Of a DNA stretch of 64,000 nt, positions 17,539 through 26,689 are shown one piece after another; position 1 is the stretch's first letter; every line of letters begins with the position of its first letter. The position numbers and the translations under genes were made by a program. The notes beneath the pieces are model-generated. The model saw only the letters and a list, made by a program, of their open reading frames with translations. It was not told the origin of the DNA and did no database searches. Source of the stretch: an uncultured Flavobacteriales bacterium (GTDB taxonomy: Bacteria; Bacteroidota; Bacteroidia; Flavobacteriales_G; Salibacteraceae); the NCBI GenBank assembly GCA_937899835.1, contig CALCCE010000306.1, forward strand, positions 21,369 through 85,368, read 5' to 3'.

Positions 17539-18468
17539 TTACAGTTTCGTTCGAAAAGCGAGTGTTTCGCTATCGGAAGTAGATTTTGAAAGTTGATCTC
17601 GGTTGCCGTTCATGCGCAAACGACGGGTGGCAGACGATCTTCGACGGTTGGATCGATTTGCCTTTTGAGAAGATTGAGCGTATTGTGAAGGAGAGGGCGT
17701 AGCAGGTGGAGTCACCACTGTTGTAGCGTTGATGAAACCTGGAATTGCATTGCCCACCCAAACAAAAGACGGGTCTGCCGGTGCTTCAGTGGCTGGCACT
17801 GCAACGGTTGCCACCTTTATGGTAGAATCTTGAAAGTTGAAATTTTCGGTACTGGATGTTTGTGAGTTGGTCGTTGAACGTGTCTCAAAACCTGGAATGG
17901 GAGTTGTCCAGACAAACGAAGGACTTTCTGGATTTTTGGATGTTTCCTCCGGATCAGTTGAAATAACCGCCTCTTCACGTGGGTTGCTCAAGTGATGTTC
18001 AAGACTATTTTCTTTGCTGATTACAGCACCATAAATTACTGAATCTAAGGTTTGGGCGTTTGAAGGAGAAATGACCGTTTTCCAAGCGTTATCTTCGGCA
18101 GCTAAGCCCCCAGAGTTGATTTTTGGTGCATCTTGGGAATTACCAGAAGGTGTTGTTACGGTTACATATTCCCGAATTTCTACGAGTTCAATCGGAGCCT
18201 GCTCTTCTATCCAGGAGTTGAGGGTAGGTGGGGCTTGCAATGCATAGGTTGGTGCAGGAGAACTGGTCAACCAAAAAGCACTAAGGCCAAGCACCAGCAC
18301 TACTGCTATAGCAGCACTCCAAATAAGCCCGGGCTTTTTCCACCAAGGTGGAGTATTGACTTGCTGTTCCACTTTACCCCAGGTGGTTTGTGGGTTCCAA
18401 TTGGGAACTGGTACCGAATCGAGGTCGGTGATCTTTTGGCGAATTTCCTGATCGGACAACGTGTTCAT
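17539..18468 (-). CDS. Anti-sigma-factor-like membrane protein
   Basis: The 309-aa protein has a short cytoplasmic N-terminus (DQEIRQKITDLDSVPVPNW, then TTWGKVEQQV). One transmembrane helix follows (about residues 48-68) and then a long Ser/Thr-rich outer part that ends in a basic tail (NRSNRRRSSATRRLRMN). It overlaps the ECF sigma gene by 4 bp (ATG inside TGA context), the usual arrangement for sigma/anti-sigma pairs. I see no zinc-binding HxxxCxxC motif, so the anti-sigma role is inferred from position and topology. The outer part repeats the motif PSFVW...IPGF twice, about 70 residues apart. Confidence 0.75.
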   Translation of the reverse strand: MNTLSDQEIRQKITDLDSVPVPNWNPQTTWGKVEQQVNTPPWWKKPGLIWSAAIAVVLVLGLSAFWLTSSPAPTYALQAPPTLNSWIEEQAPIELVEIREYVTVTTPSGNSQDAPKINSGGLAAEDNAWKTVISPSNAQTLDSVIYGAVISKENSLEHHLSNPREEAVISTDPEETSKNPESPSFVWTTPIPGFETRSTTNSQTSSTENFNFQDSTIKVATVAVPATEAPADPSFVWVGNAIPGFINATTVVTPPATPSPSQYAQSSQKANRSNRRRSSATRRLRMNGNRDQLSKSTSDSETLAFRTKL

Positions 18469-19016
18469 AATATCGAGCTTGTTTGGCGCAACTGATGCCG
18501 AAGCGCCTTTCGGGCTTTGTTCAATTGAGTTTTAGAGGTGTTGGGACTAATGCCCAACAGGGCAGCAATTTCGGGATGGGTGTGTCCTTCAATCACATAA
18601 AGGTTAAAAACCGTGCGGTAGCCATCCGGGAGTTGCCGAATCAAGGAATAGAGCTCTTCAGCGGCCAAATCCGATTCTACCTTGGGTGCTTCTTCCTGTT
18701 CAGGAGGCTCAGCTAAGGCATGCAGCCAGAGGTTTCGGCTGCGCAACACCATCAAGGCTTCGTTCACCATGATTTTTTTTAGCCAGGCAATCAGAGCACC
18801 TTCTCCCTGGTAATCCAGTTTAGACAAGGCACGAAAAGCTTTGGTAAAACCACGTACCAGCACGTCTTCAGCATCTTCCTGCTGTTTGAGGTAGCGGAAA
18901 CACAGCCGAAACATTGAAGTGGAATACCGTTCGTAGAACGCCTTTTGCGCAATCGGCTGGCCGTCGATACACCTCCGAATGAGTTGCTGCAGTTCTAACT
19001 TGAAAATGGTATCCAT
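18465..19016 (-). CDS. ECF-type RNA polymerase sigma factor
   Basis: The 183-aa protein has sigma region 2 (YERYSTSMFRLCFRYLKQQE, then DAEDVLVRGFTKAFRALS and GALIAWLKKIMVNEALMVLR). It also has region 4 (LPDGYRTVFNLYVIEGHTHP, then EIAALLGISPNTSKTQLNKA). It should direct RNA polymerase to a small regulon, probably including its own operon. Start MDTIFKLELQ fits the family; the open extension to 19142 crosses a terminator hairpin and is rejected. Downstream overlap with the anti-sigma-like gene is 4 bp. Confidence 0.93.
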   Translation of the reverse strand: MDTIFKLELQQLIRRCIDGQPIAQKAFYERYSTSMFRLCFRYLKQQEDAEDVLVRGFTKAFRALSKLDYQGEGALIAWLKKIMVNEALMVLRSRNLWLHALAEPPEQEEAPKVESDLAAEELYSLIRQLPDGYRTVFNLYVIEGHTHPEIAALLGISPNTSKTQLNKARKALRHQLRQTSSIL

Positions 19017-19073
19017 CCTTACTCTACCAAATGCAGTGAGCGGCACAAGGGTTGTCCGGCAAGGAAAAAAAAT

Positions 19074-19118
19074 GGGAAAAAAAGAAAAGCCGGCTATAAG
19101 GGGGCAGGCCGGCTTTTC
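19074..19118 (-). terminator. Strong terminator after the subtilase gene
   Basis: An 11-bp perfect stem (19084-19094 with 19108-19118) and a T-rich run on the minus strand (complement of 19074-19083) end the 19209-23102 transcript. The sigma gene must therefore have its own promoter in the 60 bp between this hairpin and 19016. Confidence 0.88.
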
Positions 19119-19208
19119 AATGCTGTGGGGGCAAGTAAACAACTACACAGCAAGTAGTTGTACTAAGTTAGGAAAACTCAACTATAGTGTCGTCTCAAAT
19201 TTAAAGAC

Positions 19209-22200
19209 TTACAATACACTGAGTTTCAGTTGCTCTTCGCGGTCACCAGAAGTTACTTTCAGGTAATAGATACCTGCTGCTTCCTGGCTCAGGTCGATTT
19301 GGCCATTGCTGGTTTTTGTCGATACGAGAGACTCTCTTAAGATCACCCGACCAGTTACATCGGTTACTTCAATTTCTACGGTTTCGCTGCTGTTTTGTGG
19401 CAACTCGTAGTTGAATAAACCTTGGCTTGGATTCGGGAAAACTTCCAACAACAGGGCGTTGTTTTCAACTGCTTCTGCAACATCCGTTGGAATCACCGCA
19501 ACTTCCTGCGTAATGGTGTCCGTTTGGCAACCATTGTCTACAATTAAGGTCACTTGATAGATGCCCTTTTGTCCATAACTGTGAAAGGGGCTTTCCAAGG
19601 TGGAGGTATTGCCATCACCAAAGCTCCAGAGGTAGCTTAATCCTCCTTGACTTTGATTGGTGAATTGGAAATCGGTGAATTGTCCTACTTCCTGGCTGTT
19701 GAACCCTGCAGAGACGCCTTCGTTTACAGCAATGTCGTCAAGTGCAATGTCGCTACGGAAACCACCTCCGGTAACGCCACGGAAGCGAATGTTGATGATC
19801 TCACCTGTGTAGGCAGATAGATCAACAATTTGATTCAGCCATGCGTCTCCTTGGTTCCCAGAAATAACGGGTGTCACATCATTTACCCAAAGGCCATTGG
19901 ATTTCACATCTACGTGGAGGTCTCCCATGTTGTTGCCAAACATGTGGTACCAAAAGCAAAGGCTTGGATTGGTAGCGTTCACCAAATCAATACACGGCGT
20001 GATAAGGTTTGCCTGACTGAATTGGCAACCGGTGTTGCCCAAAGTGGCCTCTGTGTAGAGGTAACGACCACCACCATTGCCTAAGGTATGGTCAACCGAA
20101 GGTCCCGTATTTCCAGTGTTGGTACCATCGTTATCGGTTCGCCAGTCGATGTCGTCTCCAAGTTGATTTACATCGTTAATAAATCCGTTGGACAATTGAC
20201 AAACACCTAACTCACAGTTGCCATCGGTATTACAGAGGGCAAACGACTCAAAATCTTCGCTCCAGGGGAGGGTTACGGTATTCCCGGTGATTACATCCAA
20301 TGTAGTGTTGAGGGTATCGTTAAAGTTATTCTGGTCGAGACCAAAATTTACCCAGGCAGAGAGGTTGTAAAAACCACTGGTGAAAGTTTCGTTAACAGAA
20401 AAGGTAACCGTATCCGTCATTCCGGGGTTGATAGAAATCGGGAAGGTATCCGTAACCACCGGTTGAGTACCAATTTGGTAAGAAACCGGAATGTTCCAAA
20501 TGTTGGTGGCTCCCGGGTTGTGAATCGCCAAACTGATGGGGGTATCAAAATTGGTTTCACAAGTTGCAGTTGCTCCACCGGTAGGAGTGATAAATGCTTC
20601 CAACTCCGCATCGAAGGCGATGTTGCAGTTCACCACTCCTCCTGCACGGAAGATGGCCACAGCACGACGACCTACAATACCATTAGGCCCTAAGGCTTTC
20701 ACGCTGAACCAGCGGTCTTCATATGGATTGGAATGGTACATGACAAAAGAGGTAGTGGAAGACGTTCCTACCGCATCCATGTATTTCTGACCGAGCATGC
20801 TCACTTCGTAGCTGGTCGCTCCGTTCACATTGTTCCAGCTTAGACCCAAGGAATCAGGACATACATAATTTACCGTAAGGCCCGTTGGAACCCGAATGAT
20901 GGTAAATGTGGTATCGCTTTCATCGGAAACGGCTCCGCGAGAAACCCGCACCATTGCCTGACCGGTAACAATATTGGGTACGGTCCAGGAGAATGTACGT
21001 TGGTTGCCCGGAACGCTGGAAGAAATGTTATTCCAGGTAGCACCAGCATCAGAAGAGTATTCCAATGTGAAGTTTCCGGTGGTACCGTAAGCATCCCAAC
21101 GAATTTGTTCGTTTTCGAAGGGTACTAAAGGCTCACCACCAATTGGGTAGGTGACATCGATCGATTCTCCAATGAATTCATAAATCACGTAATAGTCCTG
21201 TGGTCCGGATGGTACCGAGCTACCGCTTACGTCAATGGTATAAGTCCCAGACATGGGGCTCACAATGGCTACTTGCTCTACATTGTTGAGGTTGTCTACA
21301 CCAGTAGTAGCAGGGTTGTCCAGCGTTTGTGTATTCGGGGTAGGATCCAATACCCAAGGTAAGTGCGTGTTGGTATTTGGGTCAGTAACGACCATGTCAA
21401 GGTTGTTGACCAAGGCTTGGCTGGCATTGGCAGAAGCTGCTGCATCCGTCCAATAAACCATGATTTTCACATACTGAGTACCACCGGGAACCGTGATCGT
21501 GTGCTGATTAGAACCGCCACTGCTGATGGTGCCCGACATGTAGTGGTTTTGCTCCAACGTGCGAACAGCGCGCAATCCGTTGATGCGACCCCATCCAAAT
21601 TTAAAGTCAGGACCTTCGTTGCCGAGATCATCGCAAGAGTTCAGCATCACCGCCTTCATTAAACCGCCGGTAGGATCATTGCCCCCATTCAGGTCGCGGT
21701 AGGCTTGATACAATTGAGCCAATGTACCAGAAGTACCAGGACATGACATCGAGGTTCCAGTCTTGGAAACATAACTGTTAACATCCGTAGTGGAAATCAC
21801 TGCAGTTCCTTTAGCCGCTACATCGGGCTTGATACGTCCGTCATGAGCAGGGCCACGACTACTGGAGTTGGCCAGGTCATCGTTGAGGTTGAGGTTGGCT
21901 ACGGCAATTACGTTTTTGCCAATTTTATGTCCTCCGGTAATGTTACCCCAGGTGTTGCCAGCTCCGTAACCACAATCGGAAGTTCCGCTGTTTCCAGCCG
22001 AGAAAACGTGCATCAAAGCATCGTAGGTGCTCACCTGAAGGTCCATGGTGCGGGCCAGGGAAGTATAACCTGCGTTACAACCGTTGCTGTAAGAAGTAGA
22101 GGTGATAACAATGTCTTTTGTGTTGTAATGGTTGGCGTTGCTGATACTATCGAATCCAGGATAGCTGGGAGCTGCACCGTAAACGTACAGGTCGGCACCG

Positions 22201-23102
22201 AAAGCCATTCCCCGGTTTTGTGGGTTGATGTTTCCGGCTCCCATAATGATACCGGCAACGTGGTCGCCGTGATCCCCGTTGTTGAAAGTGGGATACTGAT
22301 CCGGAAGGCGTCCTTGATAATCGATGTGAGGGCCAATAACGCCATCATCTTGCATCATTACGGATACACCAGTACCATCGTAGTGACGGCCGGTCGAAAA
22401 CTCAGTGGCAATGGAGTTGCTCCGGTGCAAGGTGCGTGCCGTGTAGTTTTCTGCCTCACTTGGCGGATCGATGGGCTCAATAAATTGAACCGCTGGCAAG
22501 GCAGTTAAGTCTGCCAACTCCGCGATGGGAAGTTCTAAAGTGAGGTAGCGCCCAAAATCGTTGGTGTAAGGAATTTTCCATCCTTGATTTTTAAAGAGCT
22601 CTTTTGCTTCAGGGGCAGTAACGTTGCCGAAATAGGTGACATTTACTTGAATGCGTCCTTTCCCGGATAGTGCCCACACGGGATATTCTCCTTCAAAAAG
22701 ATTTTTGGTCATTTTGAAGCGTGGCAGTACGGGTAAAATTCCGCGAACAGAAAGCGTAGCCAATTGGCTGAGGTTTGCGTTTTCTTCAATGGCCACCAAC
22801 CATGCATTGCGTGGCAGATAATCCAACAAATGAATTCCTTGCTGTTTCAGCGCAGCTTTCTCAGCTTCTCCGGGAATAACGTGGAATTGAAGTACCCGGT
22901 AATAATGATTATTAAATATTTCGTCAGCATCTACAGCTGACTGGGCTAAAGCATTCTCAATGTTGTTGGGGAATGCGAAATCACCTGAGCGCAGCAGCAA
23001 GTGATGTGGGTTTTGGATTTCTTGTGCCTCCAGGGAGCTAACACTCATACACACAAACAGGCCCAAGGCCCCCAAGCCCCGGATGGGTAAACGTAATTTC
23101 AT
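19209..23102 (-). CDS. T9SS-exported subtilisin-like (S8) serine protease, multidomain
   Basis: The 1297-aa protein has a signal peptide (LGLFVCMSVSSLEAQ) and a pro-region to about residue 230. The S8 domain follows: the Asp in VMMQDDGVIG near 252, the His in DHGDHVAG near 278, and Ser451 in GTSMSCPGTSG. Beta-sandwich domains follow, including a proprotein-convertase-like region, a long stretch with an FSVNETFTSGFYNLSAW motif, and a PKD repeat (SYLWSFGDGNTST). It ends with a type A sorting domain (LEVFPNPSQGLFNYEL ... AGIYYLKVTSGDREEQLKLSVL region). It should be secreted by T9SS and act on extracellular protein. The start at MKLRLPIRG places the signal peptide correctly. Confidence 0.93.
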   Translation of the reverse strand: MKLRLPIRGLGALGLFVCMSVSSLEAQEIQNPHHLLLRSGDFAFPNNIENALAQSAVDADEIFNNHYYRVLQFHVIPGEAEKAALKQQGIHLLDYLPRNAWLVAIEENANLSQLATLSVRGILPVLPRFKMTKNLFEGEYPVWALSGKGRIQVNVTYFGNVTAPEAKELFKNQGWKIPYTNDFGRYLTLELPIAELADLTALPAVQFIEPIDPPSEAENYTARTLHRSNSIATEFSTGRHYDGTGVSVMMQDDGVIGPHIDYQGRLPDQYPTFNNGDHGDHVAGIIMGAGNINPQNRGMAFGADLYVYGAAPSYPGFDSISNANHYNTKDIVITSTSYSNGCNAGYTSLARTMDLQVSTYDALMHVFSAGNSGTSDCGYGAGNTWGNITGGHKIGKNVIAVANLNLNDDLANSSSRGPAHDGRIKPDVAAKGTAVISTTDVNSYVSKTGTSMSCPGTSGTLAQLYQAYRDLNGGNDPTGGLMKAVMLNSCDDLGNEGPDFKFGWGRINGLRAVRTLEQNHYMSGTISSGGSNQHTITVPGGTQYVKIMVYWTDAAASANASQALVNNLDMVVTDPNTNTHLPWVLDPTPNTQTLDNPATTGVDNLNNVEQVAIVSPMSGTYTIDVSGSSVPSGPQDYYVIYEFIGESIDVTYPIGGEPLVPFENEQIRWDAYGTTGNFTLEYSSDAGATWNNISSSVPGNQRTFSWTVPNIVTGQAMVRVSRGAVSDESDTTFTIIRVPTGLTVNYVCPDSLGLSWNNVNGATSYEVSMLGQKYMDAVGTSSTTSFVMYHSNPYEDRWFSVKALGPNGIVGRRAVAIFRAGGVVNCNIAFDAELEAFITPTGGATATCETNFDTPISLAIHNPGATNIWNIPVSYQIGTQPVVTDTFPISINPGMTDTVTFSVNETFTSGFYNLSAWVNFGLDQNNFNDTLNTTLDVITGNTVTLPWSEDFESFALCNTDGNCELGVCQLSNGFINDVNQLGDDIDWRTDNDGTNTGNTGPSVDHTLGNGGGRYLYTEATLGNTGCQFSQANLITPCIDLVNATNPSLCFWYHMFGNNMGDLHVDVKSNGLWVNDVTPVISGNQGDAWLNQIVDLSAYTGEIINIRFRGVTGGGFRSDIALDDIAVNEGVSAGFNSQEVGQFTDFQFTNQSQGGLSYLWSFGDGNTSTLESPFHSYGQKGIYQVTLIVDNGCQTDTITQEVAVIPTDVAEAVENNALLLEVFPNPSQGLFNYELPQNSSETVEIEVTDVTGRVILRESLVSTKTSNGQIDLSQEAAGIYYLKVTSGDREEQLKLSVL

Positions 23103-23311
23103 AGGTTCAGTTAGGCAAAATTTCGTATCTAAAATACTGAAAGGGTGGTCTTTGTTCAACCAAATTGTTATGGAATAGTTGGATTTTCAAGTGTCCGAGT
23201 TACAACTTCATTTCGGCGAAAGCAGAAGAATGCACGGCAAATCTTTAATTCCGACATCCGTAAAACGGATTAGCTCCTATAAAGGTTAGGTGAAAGCTGA
23301 AAACCTTTCGC

Positions 23312-23995
23312 TTAAAAGTAGCTGTATTCGTAAGTGAGGGTCTGAACGAGTTGTTCACTTTGGTAGTAGCGGGTAGTGATCAGCCTACCTTCGGTGTCGT
23401 ACTCAAATTCGGCTCTTGAGCTTCCCTGCGCCTGAGGAAGGGTGAAATTGAAGCCCGAAATACGACCGTTACTGAATTCGTGCACGATAGAAACGCTACC
23501 CTCTATAATTTGCCCTTCTGCATCGAGATAATCTACGCGAGTGATGTTGCCATCTGCATCGTAGCTGAGCTTTTCGTTTTGATAAAATCCCCGTTCTGGC
23601 TTTTGTACCATTTTGTGGGTAACCCGTCCTTGTTCATCAAAAGTGAAAGTGAAAGGCAACGGTGCACTGCTAACGGTCATGAATTGCATGTCGCCCGATG
23701 TGACCTTGCCAGCCGCATTGTATTGGTAGTTGAACACCATGTACACCTCTCCGCATTTGCGGTAGTCGGTGTATTGCTCCAGTTGGCCTTGAGGGTTATA
23801 GCGCTCGATGGTTTTCACGCAATCGCGTTGGGGCTTTCCGTCTACGTAATTGTTGATGTATCCGGTTCGGGTTTTTACACCCAGCCGCTTGAGGTATTCG
23901 ATTTCGAAAGCGGATTGTTGCCCATAGGTGTCCCAACCTACCATTAACAGAAAAAAAAGACCGAGGACAACCTTGGTGTAACTTCCGGGTATCAT
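23312..23995 (-). CDS. Secreted protein with YD/RHS-like beta repeats
   Basis: The 227-aa protein has a signal peptide (VVLGLFFLLMVGWDTYGQ). Its body is made of short strand-turn repeats of the YD type (IERYNPQGQLEQYTDYRK, FTFDEQGRVTHKM, LSYDADGNITRVDYLDAEG, FEYDTEGRLITTRYY). Such repeats form an elongated beta-sheet. There is no toxin-like C-terminus, so it is not a polymorphic toxin. Function is unknown. It lies about 210 bp upstream of the protease gene on the same strand but probably has its own transcript. Confidence 0.78.
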   Translation of the reverse strand: MIPGSYTKVVLGLFFLLMVGWDTYGQQSAFEIEYLKRLGVKTRTGYINNYVDGKPQRDCVKTIERYNPQGQLEQYTDYRKCGEVYMVFNYQYNAAGKVTSGDMQFMTVSSAPLPFTFTFDEQGRVTHKMVQKPERGFYQNEKLSYDADGNITRVDYLDAEGQIIEGSVSIVHEFSNGRISGFNFTLPQAQGSSRAEFEYDTEGRLITTRYYQSEQLVQTLTYEYSYF

Positions 23996-24177
23996 AGCAT
24001 TGTATTAGATGCAAATCGGGCAGACATGTTGCCAGGTATCCACTGTCCCAACAGCGCTAAAGTATTTCATTTAGGACTTCCTGAGTTGAAAAGGATTTTA
24101 AATGGCAACAGGAACAAACTTTCTCCCTCCTGCCCCAATCATCTTTAGGAGCCGACCCGAAGCTACTTAATAATTGA

Positions 24178-24729
24178 ATGGACATGAACGGACGCATCTA
24201 CCTTCTGCTAATTCTGTTTTTTTATCTTTTAGCTGCGTTTCAACCGGCCAACGGAATTTGTAAAAAGTCTTCAAACTTTGTGCTTGAACAAACAGATACA
24301 GTGGATGTATGGGTTCATCAGGCGACTGGTAAGTGGAGGGTGTTACACATTTGGAAGGGAAGGATGGTCAAGCTCAAATTGAACTCAGGAAAACGTTTGA
24401 AGGGATTTTTTGTAGGTAAAGTAGGGGACATTATTTTGGTAGAACACCAAGGTGAAATCATGCAATTAGGTCTAAATGAGTTGAGTGAGGTCAAGAAAGG
24501 AACTTTAGTCAAACAGCGCCCCAATCAGATCTTTGGTCCTTTAGAAGCTCTCGGTGTAAGTGGGATTTTTGGAGGTGTGCTCGTTGTGGGCGTTGAGTTT
24601 ATCTTTTATTTCATAGCTGTTGTTCCCTATACATTCTCGATTTTTCTACCATTAGGTATTTTAAGTATTGTTCTTGGAGGCGTTTTCCTCTATCTACATC
24701 ACAGAATTACACGTGGATTCAAGCAATAA
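24178..24729 (+). CDS. Exported small-beta-domain / two-TM membrane protein, paralogue A
   Basis: The 183-aa protein has a signal peptide or anchor (LLLILFFYLLAAFQPANG). A small beta-rich domain follows (about residues 45-110: VKLKLNSGKRLKGFFVGKVG, DIILVEHQGEIMQLGLNELS). The C-terminus has two adjacent hydrophobic helices and a short basic tail. The beta domain looks SH3/LSm-like, with Gly-rich turns and a final I/L-x-x-L-S-E-V strand. It is the most diverged of three tandem paralogues. Function is unknown. A second ATG at 24184 is an alternative start. Confidence 0.75.
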   Translation: MDMNGRIYLLLILFFYLLAAFQPANGICKKSSNFVLEQTDTVDVWVHQATGKWRVLHIWKGRMVKLKLNSGKRLKGFFVGKVGDIILVEHQGEIMQLGLNELSEVKKGTLVKQRPNQIFGPLEALGVSGIFGGVLVVGVEFIFYFIAVVPYTFSIFLPLGILSIVLGGVFLYLHHRITRGFKQ

Positions 24730-24789
24730 ATGAGCCGCAAGTCGTGAGCCAAAGATTAGGATCAACAGGATTCTTTCTAACATAAGACT

Positions 24790-25338
24790 ATGAACGTTTT
24801 TGTGAGCCGACATTTTCTATTTCTCTTGGCACTATTCATAGGCTTGTTAGGTTTTTCCGAAACCGCAAAAGGTGTTGCGTTCTTGTCGCCATTGCCCATT
24901 CCCATCCAAACCGACACTTCTGATACCTGGGAGTATCGGGCTCCCGGAAAACGCAAACCGATCATAATCAACAAAGACACTTTGTTGAAGGTCCAAGCCT
25001 ACAGCGGGGAGCAATGGGAGGGAAAGTTTGTTGGAAAAACCGGGAACTATATCCTCTTGGAAAAAGAGGGACAGATAGAGCGCATCCGAATTGCCGAACT
25101 ACGTTTTGTAAAATTCGCGGTGCCGAAGAAAAAGAAATTCCGAAAAGTGGCCGAATTGCTTCAAACGATTGGTGGAATGTTTATCCTGACAGGAGGCCTC
25201 TTTTTGGTGTTGGCAATCATTTTCAGGTTTTCTCAAATACTGCTGCTGTTCTTCTTGTTACTTGGGCCAATGTTGGCAGTGATGGGTGCCTTAATCTACT
25301 ACACTGGCAGCAGCATTCTGATCAACCTGCGAAAATAG
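24790..25338 (+). CDS. Exported small-beta-domain / two-TM membrane protein, paralogue B
   Basis: The 182-aa product shares the whole layout of its neighbours. It has a signal peptide (FLFLLALFIGLLGFSETAKG), the motif TWEYRAPGKRKPIIINKDT, a beta domain (QWEGKFVGKTGNYILLEKEG, IERIRIAELRFVKF) and two C-terminal hydrophobic helices. The GKRK motif before the beta domain is shared with paralogue C. It starts 60 bp after paralogue A, so the genes are probably co-transcribed. I do not recognise a named family. Confidence 0.78.
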   Translation: MNVFVSRHFLFLLALFIGLLGFSETAKGVAFLSPLPIPIQTDTSDTWEYRAPGKRKPIIINKDTLLKVQAYSGEQWEGKFVGKTGNYILLEKEGQIERIRIAELRFVKFAVPKKKKFRKVAELLQTIGGMFILTGGLFLVLAIIFRFSQILLLFFLLLGPMLAVMGALIYYTGSSILINLRK

Positions 25339-25572
25339 TGATGGGGCTGGAGGTGGCCGATCTCCATCAAACCCGGTCATTAATGCAACCTTGGAGGAAA
25401 AATCGGGTCTCTGTTTCATATAGAGTAAACCCTGAGTTAAAGGAGTTCGGTTTCAATATGGATAGAGAGCTGAATTACAAAGTTTCTGGGTGAAGCTCAA
25501 AGCGCAAAATCACCGGAGAAGGTAGTTGCAGTGTTGCTAAGTGCACCTTTCTGGTCGAAATTAACCCTCCTT

Positions 25573-26145
25573 ATGCAGTTTTTCTTCTCACCCATAAATA
25601 GATTGGCAAGTGTGGCAATAAGCGTCTTGTTCGCGATGCTGTTCATCCCACAGCAAGCCTGTAGCATTCACAAGCTACAACCAGATACTTTACTACAGCC
25701 TTCAGATACGACCGGAACCTGGGAATTTCGAAATCCTGGAAAACGGAAAGTACTCAAAATTCCGTTTGGGAGGCGACTCCGCGTTGAGACTTACAGTGAC
25801 GAGGTTTGGATTGGAGAATTGGTAGGCAAGGAGGGAGGCCATGTTTTTATAAGCGAAGATGGAACCCAAAAGCGGGTCTTGATTTCTGATATCCGTAAAG
25901 TGGAAGTAGAAGTGGTTGATGCTACCAGCAGTCGCATGTTTGCCCAGTTGGTGCAAGTCATAGGCGGGACGATGATTTTTACTGGCTTGGGAGTTGTTGG
26001 TGTGGCAGCATTGTTTAGCTTTTTAAGTGGTCCGATCATTACCCTCACTTTTTTCACAGGAGTAGGTTTGATTGGGGCAGGAGCAATTTCCATCCTTTCG
26101 GGATGGCAGCTGATGAAAAACAAGAAAAGGTTTGAGCGGGACTGA
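25573..26145 (+). CDS. Exported small-beta-domain / two-TM membrane protein, paralogue C
   Basis: The 190-aa protein starts at MQFFFSPINR and has a signal peptide with an alanine-cysteine end (IPQQACSIHK), possibly a lipoprotein-like site. It continues with the shared motif TWEFRNPGKRKVLKIPFG, the beta domain (VWIGELVGKEGGHVFISEDG, KRVLISDIRKVEVE) and two hydrophobic helices. The GTG at 25531 would add 14 residues that do not fit a signal peptide. It is closest to paralogue B, from which it is separated by 234 bp with no clear gene. Confidence 0.77.
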   Translation: MQFFFSPINRLASVAISVLFAMLFIPQQACSIHKLQPDTLLQPSDTTGTWEFRNPGKRKVLKIPFGRRLRVETYSDEVWIGELVGKEGGHVFISEDGTQKRVLISDIRKVEVEVVDATSSRMFAQLVQVIGGTMIFTGLGVVGVAALFSFLSGPIITLTFFTGVGLIGAGAISILSGWQLMKNKKRFERD

Positions 26146-26307
26146 GCCTTTCTCCCCTGCGTTTGATTTCCAATTATTGGTTTTTCGAGTACTCGCTGGC
26201 GCACCCTGATTTATGGTTGTTCAAGGCAGAGTAAGTATGTTAGTGGTGGCGATGGCATAAGAATTCAGTGCCAAAGTTTCACCAAGCGCCTAACACATTT
26301 ATCAACT

Positions 26308-26589
26308 ATGAAAGCCATTTGGAAAGATCAAGTTATTGCCGAAAGTGACGATACATTGCAGTTGGAAGGTAATCATTACTTCCCCAAAGATTCCATCCGT
26401 TCCGACTTTTTCCAAAGCAGTGAAACCCACACCTTGTGCCCATGGAAAGGTACAGCAAGCTATTACAGCGTTGTTATAAACGATGCAGTGAACCGGGATG
26501 CTGCCTGGTTTTATCCCGACCCTAAACCTGCTGCCAGGGAAATCAAAGACCATGTTGCTTTTTGGCGCGGGGTTACCATTACCGAATAA
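26308..26589 (+). CDS. DUF427 family protein
   Basis: This 93-aa protein is a single DUF427 domain: MKAIWKDQVIAESDDTLQLE, NHYFPKDSI, then the conserved THTLCPWKGTASYYSVVIND and a C-terminal HVAFWRGV. The fold is a small beta-barrel of the Mss4-like type. No enzymatic role is established. It is a single gene with flanking gaps of about 130-160 bp. Confidence 0.9.
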   Translation: MKAIWKDQVIAESDDTLQLEGNHYFPKDSIRSDFFQSSETHTLCPWKGTASYYSVVINDAVNRDAAWFYPDPKPAAREIKDHVAFWRGVTITE

Positions 26590-26657
26590 TATTTTAGAGT
26601 AATTCGGGCCGTTGGTCCATGAATTTCCCGCCAAGGTAGATTAACCCCATGGTTGAT

Positions 26658-26688
26658 TTTGCTGTGTGGGAGAACTTCATGACTTTTG
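26658..26688 (+). promoter_or_regulatory. Promoter of the marR-efflux operon
   Basis: TTTG at 26658-26661 is followed after 19 bp by GACTTTTG at 26681-26688 (7 of 8 match to TAnnTTTG). Transcription should start near 26694, inside the palindrome that follows. Confidence 0.6.
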
Positions 26689-26689
26689 C

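Noticed and set aside
23256..23270. ATCCG/CGGAT hairpin downstream of the YD-repeat gene
   Set aside because: Only a 5-bp stem and no T-tract on either strand.
25341..25493. 50-codon frame between paralogues B and C
   Set aside because: It starts just after the stop of paralogue B, has no signal peptide or family features and could be chance; too weak to list as a gene.
26308..26589. DUF427 gene considered as part of the MarR operon
   Set aside because: It ends 126 bp before the MarR start and before the promoter and operator, so it is transcribed separately.
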